From assembly GCA_011947345.1 (NCBI GenBank), contig JAAVTG010000014.1:37244-101243 (forward strand): 64,000 nucleotides of DNA, in the 5' to 3' direction. Below, one piece after another: positions 62,564 to 64,000 of this stretch. Source of the DNA: Phytophthora quininea. Its lineage: Eukaryota; Oomycota; Peronosporomycetes; Peronosporales; Peronosporaceae. The translations under genes and the position numbers were made by a program. Under the pieces are notes generated by a model. The model saw nothing but the letters and a program-made list of their open reading frames with translations, was not told where the DNA came from and searched no databases. Position 1 is the first letter of the stretch. Every line of letters starts with the position of its first letter.

Positions 62564-64000
62564 CTAGAGGGGACGACCAGAGCGTAAATCCCAGGGCACT
62601 GGTTGTGCTGTTGCTAAAGTTTTGGCTTGTAAAGACAGAAGCGCTTCGTTGGCTGAAAGCCGAGGGACATGGTGAGGTCTCGCTACTTTGTCGGTCTTTG
62701 GTGTTGCGTTGTCATCACTACGAAGTTTGTCATCTGCTAGCTCTGCCGGGCGAAGAACGTTTGGCTTCGCTTGCGCTTTCTTAAGGAACTTCCCATTGGA
62801 TTTTGTATCACCATCTTCGAACCAGTCCTTACACGGAGTTTTACTCTCACTTGCTTGGATTTGAGCTTCCTCTTGTTCCTCACGATCAAGACTAGAACTG
62901 GTTTGCCATAGCAGTAGCTTAGCTCCAGCCAGCCACGCTAGCGTCTCGGCATTACTCGGCAGTCGACGGACGAGATAGCCTCGTCCTTTGTTAAGCTGCG
63001 ATGGCACGCCAGCAAAGAGTTGGGTCGATGCATCGTCGTCCAGAACGCCGTCACTCACCACATCCGAAGACTCTGCGATGGGTCTGAGCGTCATGTAAAA
63101 GCTGCCGGCACGGTAAATGATGCTGAGTAGTGCTTCATGGACAATTCCTTTCCAGACCAGCAGATCCAGAGGTTGCTGAGCTCCGTAGGCAAGATCATCA
63201 TCTACAGCTTGAGAAAAGGGAGACACTGCTCCTCGAGCAAGTTCCAGCTCGAAAAAGACTCGGATCCGTCTTCAGCTTCCAGCCAACGAGCCAAATGACT
63301 TGCAATGCGAGTACTTCCGCCGCTTGCAGCAGGAACTTCCGCCAGAAAGTCACGGACCCATTTCTGAGCTTCCATGAGGAGTCCCAGTAGTACCGACCCG
63401 ACTTCATCTTTAAGACGTTGATGAATCGTAGCAAAGCGCTTTAGAAACTTGGTGCGTGGGAATTCCGTGTCATATTCACCACCAGGACCGAGTAATTCCT
63501 CGTAAACCCCAGCGAAAGCTAGGTCGGGTGCTTGGACTCGAAGTAATGGGAACCCACGAGTAGTGAGAGCTCCTGGGTCGTCCAACATGTTGACTGGAAG
63601 TTGTGCACTTCCATGGTAGACGAATTGGTTAAACTGAAACACCACGGCGTCGTCCACAACATCTCCAGATTCATCGTCAGCATCTCCGTCAGACTCTAAG
63701 CGCTTGGAATCACTAGAATTCTTTTTCTTCTTTGACTTTCTGGACCGAGATCGTTTCCCCATCATGCAGTAAAGTTGAGTATCGTTGGCTTCCAGCACTC
63801 TGCGTAATGTCGACCTAGGGCTGCTAGGTTTACTTGATTGCTGAAGCTGTGACGACGGTGTATCGGTAGGAAATGGACACCACAGCAGCAACTGCTTCAG
63901 ATCTTCGTCGCTGTATCGACGAACGAGGTAACAGGGTCCAGCATTGGAGACTAATTTCAAACAAAACTTCTTGTTAGTACCTTACAACGCTACCTTTTTT
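62564..64000 (-). CDS. Unknown protein gene, 5' end outside the window, one frame break
   Basis: The frame from the right edge region (NKKFCLKLVSNAGPCYLVRR) runs with a basic Lys/Ser block (MGKRSRSRKSKKKKN) and VFQFNQFVYHGSAQLPVNML, LLRVQAPDLAFAGVYEELLG and TKFLKRFATIHQRLKDEVGS to 63202. A one-base break at about 63215 (LLEEQ, then SPFSQAVDDDLAYGAQQPLD) continues with LLVWKGIVHEALLSIIYRAG to a stop at 62564. No family recognised. Upstream of 63970 a stop and a tactaac box suggest an intron acceptor, so the first exon is missing. Confidence 0.6.

Overview
The window is from a plant-pathogenic oomycete, almost certainly Phytophthora. The evidence is a pair of secreted RXLR-dEER effector genes, an NPP1/NLP-type necrosis-inducing gene, an expanded 'VVKWLHE' ankyrin-repeat family, short introns of about 55-90 nt, a heterotrimeric G-protein beta subunit, and a flagellum-type TSNAXIP1 protein as expected of a zoospore former. 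The layout is a textbook two-speed junction: bases 1 to about 52,100 are repeat-rich and full of broken genes, and bases about 53,950-64,000 are tightly packed housekeeping genes with little repeat.

Region 1-10 kb is a tandem duplication with a unit of about 6.06 kb, each unit holding ankyrin gene, RXLR gene and ankyrin gene. The copies are almost identical except for two short blocks inside the RXLR C-terminal region. LINE and SINE pieces interrupt the ankyrin genes. Region 10-16.4 kb holds a broken aldo/keto reductase (K+ channel beta-subunit-like), a LINE tail invaded by a nearly intact pogo-type DNA transposon with TIRs and TA target sites, a tRNA-headed SINE, and a short-chain dehydrogenase with two frame breaks. 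Region 16.4-23 kb is a complete but decayed non-LTR retrotransposon with a 15-bp target duplication. Region 23-32.3 kb holds an NLP pseudogene, a piggyBac-like transposon that splits a coiled-coil gene, and an old chromodomain Gypsy pol. Region 32.3-41.4 kb is a graveyard: ankyrin pseudogenes, an RTE-like LINE tail, a collapsed RXLR gene, a large unrecognised transposase-like gene and a Helitron helicase end.

Region 41.4-52.1 kb is an ankyrin ORF hit twice: first by a 3.39-kb hAT element that carries a C2H2-RING gene besides its transposase, then by a 6.78-kb chromodomain Gypsy with two nearly identical 152/153-bp LTRs and an antisense ORF next to its 3' LTR. The two LTRs differ only inside their hairpins, one of which has an inverted loop.

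Region 53.9-64 kb encodes three unrecognised conserved-looking proteins, the G-beta subunit, a putatively N-myristoylated EF-hand protein with three exons, a TSNAXIP1-like protein sharing a 67-bp divergent promoter with it, and a further unknown gene running off the window. Several otherwise good genes, including the young Gypsy and pogo elements, carry single-base frame breaks, often at or near short homopolymers. Some of these may be consensus errors rather than biology, and 'pseudogene' calls based only on one such break are flagged.
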